Made by a program: the position numbers and the translations under genes
The notes under the pieces: model-generated
The model's input: only the letters and a program-made list of their open reading frames with translations
Told to the model about the DNA's origin: nothing
Databases searched by the model: none
Shown: piece after piece, positions 1-5,884 of the stretch
Position numbering within the stretch: the stretch's first letter is position 1
Layout of the letters: each line of letters opens with the position of its first letter
From: a bacterium
GTDB lineage: Bacteria; SM23-31; JAUVVT01
Length of the DNA stretch: 7,135 bases
Reading direction: 5' to 3'
Assembly (NCBI GenBank): GCA_030604505.1
Contig: JAUVVT010000084.1
Location: 1 to 7,135 of the forward strand

Positions 1-742
1 GACTGACAAACCAATCGCCTTCCCGAATCTGGTTTTTGTTCCTCACCTTATTCATAATCAGCTTGGGTTTATAAGATTCGAGAAATTTTTCAACAACCTC
101 ACTTGATTTTTGACTTTCATTCTTGAGATAATTCAGAAACTTTAATATTTCAACTACATTATTTTTATTCTCTTTCATAAACTTATTCAAAAGCCCTTTT
201 ATTTCCCGGTCTTTTTTCAATTCTTTGTTTACTTTTCTGAAGATTGCATTTTTCAAGAAGTAATATGCATCATATTTTGCATTTGGTTCCGGATTGGAGA
301 CAACTATTCCCTTGTTTGAAAGATTAAAGAAGTCTAAAGTATTGAATGATGTTCCCGCACCCAAATCAACAATAATAAAATCGGCATTAAGGTCATTTAT
401 ATGCCTGAGGATTTTTTCCTTTTTCATATATTGAAGATTGGCAAGGCCCAGAAGTCCGGTTCCACCACTAATAACCTTTAGAGGCTCGAGCGGCGTATCA
501 AGTATAATATCAGTTAAATTAGAAACCTTATTCGATATAAAATCGTTCAATGTGTATTTCGGTTTTTTGATGTTAAGATAATTATGTAAATTAGGACCTC
601 CAAGGTCTCCGTCAATAAGAATAACGCGAAATCCCAATACTGAAAGACCAATTCCGAGATTTGCTGTTATTATTGACTTTCCTGTTCCTCCTTTACCTCC
701 GGCAACAGACCAGATAGTTTTTTCAAATCTTAATTCATTCAA
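1..742 (-). CDS. MinD/ParA-like P-loop ATPase (3' end beyond window)
   Basis: The 247 visible codons form one open frame that runs off the left edge. The product is a deviant-Walker ATPase of the MinD/FlhG/ParA class, which dimerises on ATP and usually positions or partitions other structures, often at the membrane. Seen: P-loop GGKGGTGKS at about residues 15-23 with signature lysine 17 and lysine 22; ILIDGD at 41-46 with DGDLGGPNLH following (Walker A'/switch I); IIVDLGAGTSFNTLDFF at about 123-139 (Walker B, switch II). DLGAG replaces the DxPAG of true MinD, and the following GIVVSNPEP matches the FlhG-like branch. The start is TTG at 742: it has GAAGGA five bases upstream, the frame is closed just before it, and the nearby ATG leads at once to a stop. 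One base separates it from the upstream gene, so translation is probably coupled. No flagellar or division gene is visible to fix its cargo. The family call is firm; the role is unknown. Confidence 0.9.
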   Translation of the reverse strand, partial: MNELRFEKTIWSVAGGKGGTGKSIITANLGIGLSVLGFRVILIDGDLGGPNLHNYLNIKKPKYTLNDFISNKVSNLTDIILDTPLEPLKVISGGTGLLGLANLQYMKKEKILRHINDLNADFIIVDLGAGTSFNTLDFFNLSNKGIVVSNPEPNAKYDAYYFLKNAIFRKVNKELKKDREIKGLLNKFMKENKNNVVEILKFLNYLKNESQKSSEVVEKFLESYKPKLIMNKVRNKNQIREGDWFVS

Positions 743-743
743 T

Positions 744-1721
744 TTATTCCTTCAACTTTCTAAATATATATTCTTTTGACCCTTTATATCTATAGTATAA
801 TCCTTTCGTGTCTATTTCCATTTTACCTAATTTTTCTTTTTCAGCTTTTATTTGTTCAAACTCTGAAATGATTTGATTCTTGGCTTTCCCGTAATCTATA
901 TCTTTCAAAAGAAAAGACAACTTAAATATTAATTTTTTACCCTCTATCTCATTAAAATTATTCTCAACAATTATATTAACAAAATCTTTCTTATCAAAAG
1001 GTTCTAAACTTGTGATACACAGATTCATATAATTAGTCAGATTTTTTTTCAGCTGGGATATCTTTTTCTCTTTTTCAATCGGTACAATTTTATCGGTCTT
1101 CTCTCTTTTTTTATCATAGCTGATAGAAAGCACTTTAAGTTTTTCAAGAATCAATTGAAGATAATTTTCGTTGAATTTGTGATTCGTATATTCTTCAAGA
1201 AGATTATTTAAATCAATACTATGATAATAATGCTTCGATTGTTTTGATATGAGATATCCTTTTTCTTTGAGTATATCGAGAATTCGGGAGAGCTTTATAT
1301 AATCCTCCTGAAGATTTTCCGTATCGATTTGAATGAATCCAAGTCTTGAGCGCAATCTTTTTAAAAAAGGAGCTGGAAGGAAGTCGAATTCTGAAAAGAT
1401 AATTTTTTGACCTCTACTCGTCAATCTTCCGCGTTTATTAATATATTTGCACTTCTTCTTAAGAAGCATCGATATGAGATAGTCCTTTAAAATCATTTGA
1501 AACATATCGTCAATCAAACCAACAACAATATCGAAGCGGAAATAAAAATTATATATAATCTCCTTCGTAATATTATCCGGATTGCAAAGAAATAATTCTT
1601 CAAGCATCTTTTTTCTACATACTTTAGCAAATTGATTCTGACTAAGATTAAAATATACACTCGATGAAATATTATTGAGAGAATTTCTTATTTTAAATCT
1701 AAAAGGGTCCGATAAGTTCAT
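744..1721 (-). CDS. Uncharacterised basic protein, partner candidate of the MinD-like ATPase
   Basis: This encodes 325 residues and I do not recognise the family. There is no signal peptide and no convincing membrane segment, so it is probably cytoplasmic. It is rich in Lys, Ile, Leu and Asn. The N-terminal third (about 30-90) looks helical. Residues ~95-170 read like a winged-helix or other small DNA-binding fold, with a conserved-looking RLTSRGQKI stretch near 99-108 and RILDILKEKGYLI near 146-158; this is a weak impression. Residues ~185-235 and ~282-303 are charged helical stretches that may form coiled coils. The ATG at 1721 has only a poor ribosome site (TTAAG directly before it), yet it is the first start and the next Met is at residue 39. 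It is first in an operon with the ATPase. The one-base spacing suggests balanced production of two proteins that act together, for example as cargo adaptor or regulator of the ATPase. That role is inference. Confidence 0.7.
   Translation of the reverse strand: MNLSDPFRFKIRNSLNNISSSVYFNLSQNQFAKVCRKKMLEELFLCNPDNITKEIIYNFYFRFDIVVGLIDDMFQMILKDYLISMLLKKKCKYINKRGRLTSRGQKIIFSEFDFLPAPFLKRLRSRLGFIQIDTENLQEDYIKLSRILDILKEKGYLISKQSKHYYHSIDLNNLLEEYTNHKFNENYLQLILEKLKVLSISYDKKREKTDKIVPIEKEKKISQLKKNLTNYMNLCITSLEPFDKKDFVNIIVENNFNEIEGKKLIFKLSFLLKDIDYGKAKNQIISEFEQIKAEKEKLGKMEIDTKGLYYRYKGSKEYIFRKLKE
748..753 (-). promoter_or_regulatory. Ribosome binding site GAAGGA for the TTG start at 742
   Basis: GAAGGA lies inside the last codons of the upstream gene, five bases before TTG at 742. 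It decides the non-ATG start of the ATPase gene and supports translational coupling. Confidence 0.65.
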
Positions 1722-1759
1722 ACTTAATATGACTGTTAATAGTAATTTATTTATGGCTT

Positions 1760-1787
1760 AAGTTATGAAAAATCTTGTAAAAGTCAA
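1760..1787 (-). promoter_or_regulatory. Putative sigma-70-like promoter of the two-gene operon
   Basis: On the minus strand TTGACT (1782-1787, five of six to consensus) is followed after 16 bases by TAACTT (1760-1765, weak -10). Transcription would begin near 1752, about 30 bases before the ATG at 1721. The -35 element is good and the -10 poor. In this bacterial group the primary sigma factor may use other signals. Confidence 0.35.
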
Positions 1788-1963
1788 GAAAATAATGTCT
1801 TAAATAAGATTTGGGTAATATCAATTCGCTGATTAAGTAGGTTAGAGGTAATTAAGAAATGATGAGATTTACGCTATATTTTTAATTAATTTTTTAAACT
1901 CTGTATATGAGAATGAATCTGAAACGAAGTAATTTGAACACATATTAAATATGTCTTATGCAA
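1788..1963. other. Intergenic stretch without recognised gene
   Basis: The gap between the two minus-strand transcription units is 314 bases (1722-2035). Apart from the putative promoter near 1760-1787 and the terminator at 1964-2001, it is AT-rich, with stops in all frames. I see no RNA gene or repeat in it. Confidence 0.5.
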
Positions 1964-2001
1964 TAAAAAAAGCCCGATAGTGTTCAGTTATCGGGCTTTT
2001 G
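1964..2001 (-). terminator. Rho-independent terminator of the secreted-protein gene
   Basis: AGCCCGATA (1971-1979) pairs perfectly with TATCGGGCT (1989-1997) around a 9-base loop. Read on the minus strand, the hairpin is followed by a run of seven U (complement of A at 1965-1971). It lies 35 bases after the stop codon at 2036. A shorter T run on the other side could make it weakly bidirectional, but no plus-strand gene ends here. Confidence 0.9.
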
Positions 2002-2035
2002 TGGGATTAAAGAGATTATTCAGATATTCGGATGA

Positions 2036-4279
2036 TTATTTCAATAATATCATTCTTTTTGCCTTAGTAAAATCTTTTGTGTGCAGTCTGTAAATATATA
2101 TTCCTGAACTAACGGGATTTCCATAATTATCCCTTCCATCCCAAATAACTTCATATCTGCCCAGTGTTTGTTCTTTATTAATCAGGGTTATAACTTCCTG
2201 ACCGAGTATGTTATATATTTTCAGTGTTACGTCTGCAGCTTTCGGGATTTGATATACAATCTTTGTTTCCGGATTGAATGGGTTAGGATAATTCTGCTCA
2301 AGCATAAATGTATTCGGAGTTTTACTGATTAAGTCAGATGCCTCAGTTCCTGTGGTTTCTGTTTCTCCGTACAGGACAAGTGTTGAAAAATGCGCAACAT
2401 CTGCAATAATTCTGTTCATTGCGGAATCAATCACCACATTAGATATGCCTGTTGTATCAAATCCTGCAGTATCGCTGTAAAAAGCCATAGTTAAATCTTC
2501 AGGATTTAAGCCCAGATTATATAATAATCCTTTTTTATATGGCAGAGAAACAGAAACCGGGCTTGCAAAGATATATGGTCTAACTGTATCACCATCAACA
2601 ATAACAATAAATTCAGCGGCATGTACTATCCCTCTGTGGAGATATGCGGATTGAAATTCAGCAACTGTATCTCCTTCAATTCTCGCAATCTGCGGAAGCT
2701 TTATTGTTATTTTAATATCTTCATTTACGGAACCGACCGGGAATGTTAATCTTCCGCCATTGAGAATGTTCAAGGGTGATGGGAATCCGGAGAATTTGTA
2801 TTCTCCGCTTCCTTCCTGAACGTCGTCGATTTTATTATGGAGTCTCCCGTTCGGCAGAATTTTCTGAATAGTTACAGTATTTATGGCACCTGAAATTGAA
2901 GTGTCAACCACGGTTACATAAGCGGAATCCTCCATAGAATTGAGTGCAATTATAACATAACCTTCACCGGCGCCGGATGCTGTAAATATCCCATCTTCCG
3001 TAACAGTACCAACGTCACCCACTACTGACCACGTCACCGAAGTATCTACAACGGCACCCTCGATATCGGTTACCTCTGCATTAAATTGTACTTCCTCTCC
3101 AACAATGACTGTCGTATCTTCAGGTGTAATTTGTATTGCCTGAATCTCCGCTGATGAAGCGGACTTTTTGGCAACGGCAACATCCGAAAAATGAGCAATA
3201 GTGCTGGTGATGGTATTTTTTGACAAATCAACGACAACGTCGGTAATCCCTGTGCTGTCCAGTTCACCTGATGGTGTTACGAAAAACATCCCCAGATCTA
3301 TTGGGTCAATCCCTAAGTTATTCAATAATCCACGTTTGAAGGGGAGTGTCAGCACAAGTGGCGTTTCAAAAGTGTATGGGCTGATGACAGAACCATTCAC
3401 ACTTACTTCAAAAGTAGCTGCCGTTACAATTCTGTCACCAAAGGTCACATTCGCATCTTCTACAACTGCGAATTCAGGTAATTTAATCGTAATAGTAATA
3501 TCTTCGACTAATGAGTTTTCAGGAAATTCCAGCTTGCTACCGTTTAAGACATTAAGTGGAGAGGGAAACCCACCTAATGTCTTGCTTTCACCTTCGGTAA
3601 CTGACTTTCCGAACTTGGTGCTCTGCCCGTTGCGTAAGACTCGTATGAATTCAACATTATTGATCCCCGGTTCGATTGGAGGAGCTTCCTCAGTTACAAT
3701 AACCACAGCCGTATCAGCAATGTCCCCAAGTGCAGCGATTACATCTGTCGTTCCTGCCATTACTGCTGTAAAGAGCCCGTTTTCGTCTATTGTGCCAATA
3801 TCGGTATTACTGATACTCCATACAACCGCGGTATCAACCTCTGCACCTGATGTATCCTTCACCTCCGCCTGAAACTGTATGCTGTCTACAATGGTAAGGG
3901 TTTGATTGGATGGGGTTATCTCAATAGAACCGATGACCACCTCCGCACCGGGTTCTTCCACTGCAGTAACAATAACCGATGCACTATCAGAAATGTCGCC
4001 TATCTGAGCAACAACAAATCCTGACCCGGCAGCCGAGGCTGTAAATTCCCCATCTTCTGTAACAGTACCAACGTCATCCACTACTGACCACGTAACCGAA
4101 GTATCTACAACGGCACCCTCGGTATCGGTTACCTCTGCATTAAATTGTACTTCCTCTCCAACAATGACTGTCGTATCTTCAGGTGTAATTTTTATTGCCT
4201 GGATACTGCCATTATCTTGTGCGGCAACATTCGTGCTGAACAAAAAAGCAAAAAACAAAATTGTAAATGTCTTTTTCAT
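2036..4279 (-). CDS. Secreted T9SS-sorted protein with Big2 Ig-like domains and duplicated beta modules
   Basis: 747 residues, exported and probably attached to or released from the cell surface. Order: signal peptide 1-21 (MKKT, hydrophobic core, VAAQ cleavage region); Big2 domain 1 at ~25-106; Big2 domain 2 at ~115-197; beta module A1 at ~205-370; Big2 domain 3 at ~379-458; module A2 at ~465-637; linker; T9SS type A sorting domain ~658-747, starting LEQNYPNPFNP and ending KRMILLK. Big2 hallmarks are ITPEDTTVIVGEEVQF, VTWSV, G.F.A...G. Modules A1 and A2 share GFPSPLN.LNG, DI.ITIKLP, GLL.NLG and AHFS, and faintly resemble ZU5 domains; I cannot name them with certainty. No catalytic motif is seen, so an adhesin or surface-structure role is likely. 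The start has a perfect AGGAGGA six bases upstream. The gene is monocistronic with its own terminator. GC content is clearly higher in the N-terminal half than in the C-terminal half and the neighbours. Confidence 0.92.
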   Translation of the reverse strand: MKKTFTILFFAFLFSTNVAAQDNGSIQAIKITPEDTTVIVGEEVQFNAEVTDTEGAVVDTSVTWSVVDDVGTVTEDGEFTASAAGSGFVVAQIGDISDSASVIVTAVEEPGAEVVIGSIEITPSNQTLTIVDSIQFQAEVKDTSGAEVDTAVVWSISNTDIGTIDENGLFTAVMAGTTDVIAALGDIADTAVVIVTEEAPPIEPGINNVEFIRVLRNGQSTKFGKSVTEGESKTLGGFPSPLNVLNGSKLEFPENSLVEDITITIKLPEFAVVEDANVTFGDRIVTAATFEVSVNGSVISPYTFETPLVLTLPFKRGLLNNLGIDPIDLGMFFVTPSGELDSTGITDVVVDLSKNTITSTIAHFSDVAVAKKSASSAEIQAIQITPEDTTVIVGEEVQFNAEVTDIEGAVVDTSVTWSVVGDVGTVTEDGIFTASGAGEGYVIIALNSMEDSAYVTVVDTSISGAINTVTIQKILPNGRLHNKIDDVQEGSGEYKFSGFPSPLNILNGGRLTFPVGSVNEDIKITIKLPQIARIEGDTVAEFQSAYLHRGIVHAAEFIVIVDGDTVRPYIFASPVSVSLPYKKGLLYNLGLNPEDLTMAFYSDTAGFDTTGISNVVIDSAMNRIIADVAHFSTLVLYGETETTGTEASDLISKTPNTFMLEQNYPNPFNPETKIVYQIPKAADVTLKIYNILGQEVITLINKEQTLGRYEVIWDGRDNYGNPVSSGIYIYRLHTKDFTKAKRMILLK
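2979..3142 (-). repeat. Direct repeat copy B, inside Big2 domain 3
   Basis: This 164-bp segment matches 4038-4201 with seven mismatches by eye (about 96 percent), offset 1059 bases. It encodes the core of Big2 domain 3, from ITPEDTT to the TEDG.FTAS region. The third Big2 domain, encoded around 3700-3950, is not similar at DNA level, so this pair reflects a recent duplication or gene conversion. Confidence 0.9.
4038..4201 (-). repeat. Direct repeat copy A, inside Big2 domain 1
   Basis: This is the partner of 2979-3142, in the same orientation. The 1059-base offset equals 353 codons exactly, so recombination between the copies would keep the reading frame. Confidence 0.9.
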
Positions 4280-4285
4280 GTTATA

Positions 4286-4292
4286 TCCTCCT
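4286..4292 (-). promoter_or_regulatory. Strong Shine-Dalgarno AGGAGGA
   Basis: A full consensus ribosome site lies six bases before the ATG at 4279. It fixes the start of the secreted protein and shows that this organism uses Shine-Dalgarno initiation. Confidence 0.85.
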
Positions 4293-4298
4293 ATAGGT

Positions 4299-4326
4299 AT
4301 TATACATATTAATGTTTACTGGTTAA
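4299..4326 (-). promoter_or_regulatory. Possible promoter of the secreted-protein gene
   Basis: On the minus strand TTAACC (4321-4326) and a perfect TATAAT (4299-4304) are separated by 16 bases. Transcription would start at about 4292, on top of the Shine-Dalgarno, giving an extremely short leader. The -10 is consensus, but the position is awkward. The true promoter may lie further upstream, for example TTGCAT at 4390-4395, 17 bases before TAAAGT. Confidence 0.25.
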
Positions 4327-4353
4327 TTTTTTGAATTTTCTTAATAAATGCAT
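4309..4353 (-). CDS. Possible 14-codon leader peptide upstream of the secreted-protein gene
   Basis: ATG at 4353 opens a 14-codon frame (MHLLRKFKKLTSKH) ending in TAA at 4309-4311. GGAGGA stands seven bases before the ATG (4361-4366), a well-placed ribosome site for so short a frame. The peptide is very basic and has no match I know. It ends 16 bases before the Shine-Dalgarno of the large gene. It could be a translated leader, or the remnant of a longer gene whose start survived. It conflicts with the possible TATAAT promoter at 4299, since both cannot serve the same transcript. Confidence 0.25.
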   Translation of the reverse strand: MHLLRKFKKLTSKH

Positions 4354-4884
4354 TTTATAATCCTCCACTTTAATGCTCTAATATTAGATATGCAAAACAT
4401 GTACCAAGCTGTGATTTAGGGAGTATAATTTTTTATTTTCATTTAATAAGGAGCATAAAATCAATAATAACAATATGTATGAACCTATAAGAAATAATAA
4501 GTATATTCTTATAATAATTCAATTCTAACGAAAATATATTGCAGGGGGTGTGAATATTATCAGAGATTGATTAATATTAACCAAGATTTCGATATTTATT
4601 GTCGGAAGCGCTAACTGCTGTGATTAGATGATTTATACGGTGTATTAAGATTATTATAAAAATAGTTGTTACCTGGTATTGTAGTAAGCATAGCCCGAAT
4701 ATTTTTCTGGATTCAGAAAAATTTAGGAATATTAATTGACAGAATTTATCATAAATCCTTTTAACGGGATAATTCTATTTCAAAAATCATACCGACTTAA
4801 AATGTGCATTTAATAATAAAAGAGTACTAATAAAGTACCAATCTGACTAATAACGGACTTTTAATATAGATTTATTTTTTTATT
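4354..4884. other. Intergenic stretch, no intact gene
   Basis: About 530 very AT-rich bases with stops in all frames. Visible items: a perfect 9-bp hairpin (ATTTTTCTG, 4701-4709, with CAGAAAAAT, 4714-4722, loop GATT), and a consensus TTGACA at 4736-4741 with only weak -10 candidates (TTTAAC, 18 bases on). No RNA gene was recognised. The stretch may hold eroded coding DNA of the signalling locus to its right, but I could not align any of it. Confidence 0.45.
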
Positions 4885-5039
4885 TTATAAGATGACACGG
4901 CAAAAAATGGATTCCCGCTTTCGCGGGAATGACATTTTGGGAGTTTTATTAATGTAAATTCAGATTTTACAATTACAATAATTTTAACAAAAAGTTTCAT
5001 TAATAATTTTTTCGGACTTTTTGCCGCATCATCTTATAA
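4885..5039. mobile_element. MITE-like non-coding element with 22-bp imperfect terminal inverted repeats
   Basis: The ends 4885-4906 and 5018-5039 are inverted copies matching at 20 of 22 positions (shared TTATAAGATGA and GGCAAAAA). The outermost TTATAA is itself palindromic, so it may be a target duplication with 16-bp inverted repeats inside. A nested inner pair, 4946-4957 and 4995-5006, matches at 11 of 12. There is no transposase frame, so the element would be mobilised in trans. A REP-like palindrome sits near its left end. The element family is not recognised. Confidence 0.6.
4909..4934. repeat. REP-like palindrome
   Basis: ATTCCCGC (4911-4918) and GCGGGAAT (4923-4930) pair perfectly around a TTTC loop, with GG before and GACA after. 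This GC-rich hairpin stands out in AT-rich DNA. The word GGATTCCCGC...GCGGGAATGACA is a common dispersed intergenic repeat in many bacterial genomes. Whether it is repeated in this genome cannot be seen here. Confidence 0.6.
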
Positions 5040-5048
5040 TAAAGAGAA

Positions 5049-5162
5049 ATGAAATATAATTATAAAATACTCATTATGCACAAATGGAATAAAACAGAAA
5101 CATCACAGTTTCTTGGAATATCCCAAAGGGTTCTTTATACCTATTTAAAAAATATGAAATAA
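5049..5162 (+). pseudogene. Remnant of an NtrC-type response regulator (Fis-type HTH end)
   Basis: The frame ends at TAA 5160-5162. Its last ~25 codons read WNKTETSQFLGISQRVLY, then TYLKNMK. This matches the C-terminal Fis-type helix-turn-helix of sigma-54-dependent activators, whose usual form is GNKTKAAELLGISRRTLYRRLK. The receiver and AAA+ domains expected before it are absent. The recognisable part starts about 40 bases after the MITE-like element, so insertion or deletion there may have removed the rest. ATG at 5049 or 5076 could open the frame, but no good ribosome site is seen. A free-standing 28-37-residue DNA-binding peptide is less likely than a gene fragment. Confidence 0.6.
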
Positions 5163-5176
5163 TAAATATCTATGAT

Positions 5177-5365
5177 TTAAAAAAGGCAAATAATGAGCGA
5201 TGAATTTTCATCTTTACTAAATCGTAAATCCAATACGTACAGATTGGCTTTTATTGAACAATCTTCAAACTCACAGATTAATTTTTTTCTACCATAAAGT
5301 ACTCTTATCTTTTGTAATAACAAGGTATAATCTTCACTTTTCCATATATCCGGGACAATTAGCAT
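5177..5365 (-). CDS. Doubtful 62-codon open frame
   Basis: ATG at 5365, stop at 5177, no ribosome site before it and no recognised similarity. It sits among gene remnants in a 320-base stretch (5163-5482) that otherwise holds nothing I recognise. The composition is not the extreme Lys/Asn/Ile mix of random AT-rich DNA, with tracts such as LYVLDLRFSKDENSS. It may therefore be a fragment of a former gene, but chance is the simpler reading. Confidence 0.15.
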   Translation of the reverse strand: MLIVPDIWKSEDYTLLLQKIRVLYGRKKLICEFEDCSIKANLYVLDLRFSKDENSSLIICLF

Positions 5366-5482
5366 AATTTGTGCATTTATTGATAAGAGTGAAGAATCTG
5401 CTTATGTGATTTTGCTTTTATTGTTTTACAATTTGATTAGTAAACTTATGTAATTAAGTCAAGAAGGTCAAATATCAATAAT

Positions 5483-5580
5483 ATGATGGTGCAAGATAAA
5501 GACAAGGATTCTATTAAAATGAGTAAAGAACGCTATTGTTCAGTTGTAAACCATATATTTGATGGCATAATATGTAACTG
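5483..5580 (+). pseudogene. Remnant of a PAS-domain sensor (start of PAS domain only)
   Basis: From ATG 5483 the frame reads a charged linker and then MSKERYCSVVNHIFDGI. This matches the beginning of PAS domains of sensor histidine kinases (usual form EERYRSVVENIPDGI). After about residue 33 the similarity stops. The frame runs on to 5692 without meaning, overlapping the response-regulator fragment in another frame. Most of the sensor and its kinase module are therefore missing, which suggests an internal deletion with a junction near 5575-5630. The ribosome site is poor (AGAAGG 15 bases before ATG). The match is short, so confidence is moderate. Confidence 0.4.
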
Positions 5581-5592
5581 GACGAGTAACAA

Positions 5593-5868
5593 TTGGAATA
5601 CTCCTTTCCCTCGCACCATTTATACCCAAATAGTCAGGAAGAAATTGAATATGTTTCTGATGATAAAAAAAATTTTAGTATGCCCAGCTTAATATTATTG
5701 GACGTTAAAATGCCAATTATGAACGGCTTTGAGGTATTAAAATGGCTAAAGTCTAATAAAAAATATAAAACAATTCCTGTGGTTATTCTCACAACATCCG
5801 GATTATCGGTTGAAGAAATTGGGAAGTATTGGAGATTTGTGAGTAATTCGTGTAACACGAGTAATTGA
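5593..5868 (+). pseudogene. Truncated Rcp1/CheY-like response regulator
   Basis: The frame (TTG 5593 to TGA 5868) holds the centre of a receiver domain. EEIEY at ~16-20 matches the usual DGEEAIEYL. MPSLILLDVKMP gives phospho-acceptor Asp 37, followed by MNGFEVLKWLK, then IPVVILTTS with the conserved Thr at about 67-68. The Rcp1-like subgroup is indicated by the FEVL.WLKS..KYK.IPVV pattern. Missing are the N-terminal acidic pair with strand beta1 and, after SVEEIGKYW, the beta5 Lys-Pro and last helix; the tail NSCNTSN resembles the NSYLVKP region after decay. It cannot work as a phospho-acceptor domain. It lies 16 bases before the intact kinase gene, as expected for a former operon of regulator plus kinase. 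Confidence 0.75.
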
Positions 5869-5884
5869 AACCAAAGGATAAAAT

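Noticed and set aside
3070..3267. Minus-strand 65-codon frame overlapping the secreted-protein gene
   Set aside because: It is an out-of-frame shadow inside the Big2 coding region, with no start signal and no protein-like pattern.
3201..3872. Long plus-strand open frame of 223 codons
   Set aside because: It lies antisense to the secreted protein, whose domains, signal peptide and tail are clear. The translation is Ser/Thr/Val-rich low-complexity mirror sequence with no ribosome site.
2979..4201. Direct repeats as a transposon or CRISPR signature
   Set aside because: There are only two copies, in frame with protein domains and without terminal inverted repeats or spacers. Domain duplication explains them.
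5198..5211. Short palindrome GATGAA-TT-TTCATC as a terminator
   Set aside because: The stem is weak and AT-rich, the loop is two bases, and no T run follows.
5581..5692. Second half of the 69-codon frame from 5483 as a real small protein
   Set aside because: After the PAS-like start the sequence has no pattern, and it overlaps a clear receiver fragment in another frame.
5634..5858. Minus-strand 74-codon frame
   Set aside because: It is antisense to the receiver remnant, whose LLDVKMP core fixes the coding strand.
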